64,000 nt of DNA from Toxonevra muliebris. Taxonomy: Eukaryota; Arthropoda; Insecta; Diptera; Pallopteridae. Numbering within the stretch: the first letter of the stretch is position 1; every line of letters starts with the position of its first letter. The translations under genes were made by a program, and so were the position numbers. The stretch spans positions 12,478,704 to 12,542,703 of the forward strand of contig OY829328.1 of assembly GCA_963691655.1 (NCBI GenBank). Direction: 5' to 3'. The notes beneath the pieces were generated by a model that saw nothing but the letters and a program-made list of their open reading frames with translations, was not told the DNA's origin and ran no database searches. Below, one piece after another: positions 55,650 through 64,000 of this stretch.

Positions 55650-56740
55650 TTTCGTTCCTTTTTGATATCTCTTTTATTATACTCTCCACGAGTTTCAAAG
55701 CTCAAATCGCATTCGGCAGAATCAAATCAAAATAAACTTTAACTAATAGCGTTAATTTTGAAATTGTAAGAATAATTCTGGCACATTGAAGAAGATGACA
55801 ATTCTCCAGCAACACAACTACTCGTAGTTATAAGCGGAAGGTCGACTCGACAACTAGTTTTCTGCCGATTACTCTTCTGTTCTACCTTTTTGTCGCACCA
55901 CCTTTGCGATGACACACGGACGGGAACAGCCACACCACACCACAATTCTGCTTTTTTTTTGGCTTAAATTAATTACGATTCATTTGTTTCACGATTTTTC
56001 TCTTTATATTATATAAAAAAAAAAAACAAAAACTATTAATTTTGATTTTCTCGTAAGCAGCACTACGAAATTTTTAATAATTTTACAAGATTAAAATTTT
56101 GTTCGTTCTCTTGAAATCTTCTCGTGTGTTACAATTTAGTTGACAGCCAAAAAAAAAAGCAACAAATAATATATTCTCGGGTTATGTCGTATTTTTTTTT
56201 GATAGCTGTTTTCTTCTTTGCTTTGTTGTTATTCTTATTGTAATTTTATTATTATTATGGTTGTCGCAACAATCATTATTATTTATTTCATTTTTCCATT
56301 CACAAATCCTTTATTCGACTAAATATTTCACAACTGAACCAAAAGAAACCGACCAAAAGACTGAAATTGAAATTGGAATTCTAAAAGCAACGAGTGCTGC
56401 CGGTGCTGCCATAATTTGGTATTCAGAGTTGCTTTTGAAAGTATTGAATAGCTATTGCATTCAGGGTTGCTTATTTGTAAGCAAACTGCTAACTTTTTTA
56501 CGATTGAACACACGTGTGTTTTTTTCTAATTTTTTTTTAAATTTAATTTCAACTAAATTTTGCAAGAAAATATTTTTTCTTCATATAGGCCAACAATGAC
56601 CTTGGTCGTACGAAAGTAGGTTTTCCACTAATTTTGGTCCTGATTTTTAGAAGAACGGTAGCAAATTACTATGGTAGAATTTGGTGTGAAATTTTTTCCA
56701 TCTGGTGAGAAAAATCTCGATTTTTGCTGTGCCAAACGGT
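55650..56740. other. oys 5' UTR and promoter side
   Basis: Sequence upstream of the oys start codon. It is slightly richer in GC between 55780 and 55960 (ACACGGACGGGAACAGCCAC). No TATA box or upstream exon can be assigned with confidence. A/T runs follow at 56015-56030. Confidence 0.4.
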
Positions 56741-56748
56741 CTCAAAGG

Positions 56749-57042
56749 CAGGGTGGCCAACTCAGCACTTTTCCCGCTGATTTTAGTGCTTTTTGGAAAT
56801 TAAAACGCGAAAAAAAGTGATTTAGCGCTCATCGCGTTTTTTCAATTTAAACTATCTTCGAAAAATCGAAGAAATTTTTATTGACTAGAAGTATCAGATG
56901 TGTGCTTGTATTAGTGAAAAAGTTAAAATGTATTAAGTTTTCTCGCATTTTTATAAGGAAAAAATGTAACGCTTTTTTTTAAGAAAATACGCTTTTTATT
57001 CTTCATTTTAGTGGATTTTGAAAAACAAAATTGGCCACACTC
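56749..57042. mobile_element. hAT-type MITE, 294 bp
   Basis: Exact 8-bp duplications CTCAAAGG lie at 56741-56748 and 57043-57050. The tips are CAGGGTGGCCAA on the left and GAGTGTGGCCAA on the right after reverse complement. The interior is non-coding (CGCGAAAAAAAGTGATTTAG). Confidence 0.82.
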
Positions 57043-57838
57043 CTCAAAGGGGGTATGTGAAACAGTAACGTTTTATTCGATGAAAATAGTGGAGGAAAAA
57101 CATTTCTTATGGTGCGAAAAATTTGCAATTTTGCTGTGCGAAATGGAGATAAAATTTAAACAGAGAAAATTTTGACACTTCGAGTTAAAACAAATAAACT
57201 TTGTAGATTTTGAGAATAAAAATATTTAAATTGTGTGTATTTTCATGTTATTATTATTGCAATGAGAAATATATATTTTTTCTTTATTAATAATAATAAT
57301 AATTACCCAAGTAGAAAAATATAACAAAAATTTGATTAATTCGTTTACATTCAGGTTTCGACTTTTTTTAATATTTGTTGTATATGCATTAGTTATTATA
57401 ATTTTCATATTTTCTTTGAATTTGCAGTATATTTATTTTTGAAATTTTCAGTAAAATACAACTGTTTATGTTAACATACAAAATGCTTATTCTGTTGTTC
57501 TAAACATTTCATCCTGATTTGCAGCCCTTGACAATTTTGGCAGTTCATATCCACCTCAAAAGTGTCAATATTTCTTTTAACCTGTCAAAATTTTCTTTTC
57601 CAAACAAAAAGTTACCTTTTCACACACACCCAAAGTACTCGAGTAAATTTTTTGAAAGCAATGTCTGGCACAACAGGGGAAAATTGCATATAAAATTAGC
57701 TAAACAAAAAAATAATTGAAAAAAGCAATATTGCGTTCATATATTTTAAAAATTTATGGCTATATTAATTGTAATTTTCTTAGAAGCAAAATCAATAAAA
57801 GAATAGATAGCCTATTGCTGCCTTTTTGCAGAAATCAA

Positions 57839-58125
57839 TAGGTGTTTTTGTTTTTTAACTCAGAGCACGGAGTAGAGTAGAGCACGAGCACACCGAGCAC
57901 GCTCTGACAACTCTGATTTTATTTAAAAACACATAGAGCACGAACTGTCAGATAACAGCTATTTATAATTAACAACAAATTTTTTTTCGATCGTTTTAAT
58001 TTTTTTTGTGCAATATTCTAAGCCCTTGTTCTACGTTTGCGCTGAGTGCTCAGAGCTAAAAAGAAACACGATTACGCTTTTTGACAACTCGTGATCTGCT
58101 CAGACCTAATAAAGAAAAACGCCTA
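57839..58125. mobile_element. MITE-like element with TAGGYGTTTTT termini and GAGCAC repeats
   Basis: The left end is TAGGTGTTTTTGTTTTTTAA; the right end, reverse-complemented, is TAGGCGTTTTTCTTTATTAG. Subterminally both have CTSAGAGCAC or CTGAGCAGA-like words. GAGCAC occurs five times between 57862 and 57940. No target duplication identified. Confidence 0.5.
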
Positions 58126-58142
58126 ATACAAGGCGTACTAAA

Positions 58143-58393
58143 CAGGGTGAAGTCATCTCTGAGAGATCTCTCATTTTATCTGAAGAGTCAAATTTTGTAA
58201 TGTAAAAATAGTGCAAAATGTGAATAAAAAAAAAGTAGTGCAAAAATACAAATTTTAAATATTCACAGCGGAAGCTGTTTTTGACACTATAACTTTTGCT
58301 GCTTTTTAATGCTGGCTTATTATTTTTTTTTTTAATCAAATCATACCTACCTAGAAAAATATTTAGTTTTTGCCTAGTTTGGAATTCACCCTG
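58143..58393. mobile_element. Possible hAT-type MITE with CAGGGTGAA termini
   Basis: CAGGGTGAA at 58143 is inverted as TTCACCCTG at 58385-58393. The inverted match is only about ten bases and flanking 8-mers do not agree, so this is tentative. Confidence 0.4.
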
Positions 58394-58800
58394 GTTAGTG
58401 CGTGGAATATAAGATAGGCTAGTGAACTTATCTAGTATTTAAATTGATCTTTGTGAGGAAAACTACGATGGTGAAATTTTAGTGAGGTTTAAGTTGGAAA
58501 ATCGCCAGGAAAAGCTATCCAAATAATTATTATAATAAATCGAGTCCATCATACATTATCTAAGTGAAACCAGCCAAGAAACCCACCAAAGGCTAAAACA
58601 GACTGAATAAAAACACTTTTAAATACGAATATTTTTCTTCATAAAATGATTTTGAGTGCGTAATTGTATTTTAAATAAGTAAATAAATTTTTATAATCTA
58701 AACATGAAATTACGTGTTAATGACTAGCCAGTGCCTGGCACGCATGCCTCGTGAAGGGCTTGACATGTTGGCTTCAAGAAGCGCGTCATAAACTAGCGAG

Positions 58801-58835
58801 GGTATAAATGCGTATTTTAAATACGCATTTATACC
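58801..58835. repeat. Perfect 35-nt palindrome
   Basis: Arms of 17 bases, GGTATAAATGCGTATTT and AAATACGCATTTATACC, surround a single central T. It lies between the oys promoter side and the phtf 3' end, just after a less AT-rich stretch (58730-58800). No larger inverted structure encloses it. Confidence 0.9.
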
Positions 58836-59647
58836 TCAAAGCAAAAAGCAAGAACTGTTTTTGAACTGATTCCAATTTGTCAATATAAATCTTATATTGA
58901 TCAGCCATTACCTAGGATTTTGCAGAAAAAAAATGATAATGCCTCATAATTCGCCCTTGGTAATTACAATTTTTTAGTTAGAGTTCAGTTTTACAGATTT
59001 TCCACTTATATTACAGATCTTCCCAAATTTTACAAGTTTTATGGATTGTGCCATAATATGCAGAAATAGATAGGTAATAGCATTTGTTTTATTTCTTTGA
59101 ACCTACTAATTTTACTGTGTGCGGTGGAATGATGCACAGGTAGATAATATGAGAAACTTCAATGTTATACCTAATTTGTTTTTAATTAGTTTCTTCTGAT
59201 TTATTAGTATGCTTTTAGATAAGGAAACTTGTTTCTGGAAACTGGGGTTTAAAACTACATAGTTAATTTTAACTCTTTTCCAAGATTTAACTTATCTGAG
59301 AACCACTCGAATTGATTGAGTCAGGAAGTCTGAACTTCTTCTGCATCTTAATGATCAAATAAAAAAAATTCCCCGAAATCGAATACCAGCCAAAAGGGCT
59401 CCATTGACGAAAAAGATTGAATACCACTGATATAGGAAATAAAACAGAATCAATAAATTTGTTTAATGTTGAACAGTTTAATTATTTGCTTTTAAAATAT
59501 ATACGTATTTAATTTGTATTGCTATATCATTTTTAATAATTTCACTACAGTAATTAATATATTAATCTAAATTTAATTTAGATCACTAGAGGGAAGGAAG
59601 ATAAACGTTTTAAATAATGCGTTTCTTGCTGTATCTTTATACTGTTA
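58836..59647. other. Intergenic region and phtf 3' UTR
   Basis: AT-rich DNA without recognised genes or elements. The last 50-150 bases before 59648 should be phtf 3' UTR. Confidence 0.45.
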
Positions 59648-63570
<3,923 letters not shown>

Positions 63571-63612
63571 AGTAGAATTTACATGCAAGTATTTGAAAAA
63601 TCTTTTCTAAAT
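63571..63612 (-). promoter_or_regulatory. phtf 5' UTR segment with a start-stop uORF
   Basis: On the phtf strand a TTTTCTTTTGCAG acceptor ends at 63613, so a 5' UTR exon of 42 bases probably starts at 63612. It contains ATG-TAA (63584-63579), a minimal open reading frame 8 bases upstream of the main ATG. The main ATG context TACTATG-A is weaker than the fly consensus. Confidence 0.45.
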
Positions 63613-64000
63613 CTGCAAAAGAAAAAATATAAAATCGTTTACATATTTTGCGCTAAAAACCAAACATTTGTTGAGCGTGTAATTGCGCATAACTGAAGCT
63701 TCAGATAAGTGATAAGTGTTTATCGTGCCTTCCCACCCATTTCTAAGATATCGTGATACGAATACAACAAGTTTTGAATATTTCTTTAGTAGCTGTTGCC
63801 GTAGCCGCTGCCGCTGTACAACGAAGTGAAGGCGTTAAGTATCAGCTTTGTGTGACATAAACGGTACGCGTAAGCTTTATTTGATTGCGAATATATGTAT
63901 AATATTATTCCAGTCGTATTTACTACTTAATTCATAAATAATTAATATGTACATAGAATTGAATAAATGTACTCAACATATGCAGAACAAATGTATTTAT
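63613..64000. other. Upstream region of phtf
   Basis: Probably a 5' UTR intron and promoter DNA. A GC-richer patch with GCCGTAGCCGCTGCCGCTG lies at about 63796-63820 and may be part of a first non-coding exon. Nothing else supported. Confidence 0.35.

Overview
The window is AT-rich nuclear DNA of a higher fly (Diptera, Brachycera). Exons are separated by GT-AG introns, proteins carry Gln/Asn/Ala/His runs, and every recognisable protein is closest in my memory to Drosophila and other fly orthologues. Long introns, dense TA-target and hAT-type DNA transposons and a tRNA-derived SINE fit a tephritid-sized genome, but the exact species cannot be fixed from sequence alone.

Layout. (1) 1-5721, plus strand: the 3' half of a DHHC palmitoyltransferase gene (ZDHHC2/15/20 type, CG1407-like) with two alternative last coding exons 3.3 kb apart, both spliced from the same donor. 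(2) 5722-7384: intergenic, with one small TIR element. (3) 7385-10851: a head-to-head pair sharing a 272-bp promoter, SPOUT1 (CENP-32-type SPOUT methyltransferase, minus) and ASCC1 (KH plus 2H-phosphodiesterase fold, plus, six exons). (4) 11030-12348: a decayed mariner-type element with unusually long (about 250 bp) inverted repeats. (5) 12349-17157: AT-rich intergenic DNA without recognisable genes. (6) 17158-55649, minus: oysgedart (oys, MBOAT1/2 lysophospholipid acyltransferase), eight coding exons; seven lie in 4.2 kb and the first is 34.2 kb upstream. (7) 55650-59647: oys promoter side and intergenic DNA with three small MITE-like elements and a perfect 35-nt palindrome. (8) 59648-63570, minus: phtf (PHTF1/2 family multi-pass membrane protein), eleven coding exons, one probable GC-AG intron and a start-stop uORF.

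The 34.2-kb first intron of oys is a transposon graveyard. Readable boundaries include a piggyBac-like element inside a foldback element, a hAT-like element split by a mariner, a second mariner carrying the same internal deletion, a Tc1-like element with a stop codon and a deletion, a pogo-like element, a 5'-truncated LINE with a 10-bp target duplication, and several MITEs.

The host genes are housekeeping functions (protein palmitoylation, RNA modification, alkylation-damage or RNA-processing cofactor, membrane lipid remodelling, an ER membrane protein). They do not form one pathway, except that SPOUT1 and ASCC1 probably share a promoter. I found no tRNA or rRNA gene, no CRISPR and no bacterial-type operon. 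The most informative observations are the alternative C-termini of the palmitoyltransferase, the nested insertions whose empty sites can be read from paired repeat arms, and the two mariners sharing one deletion.
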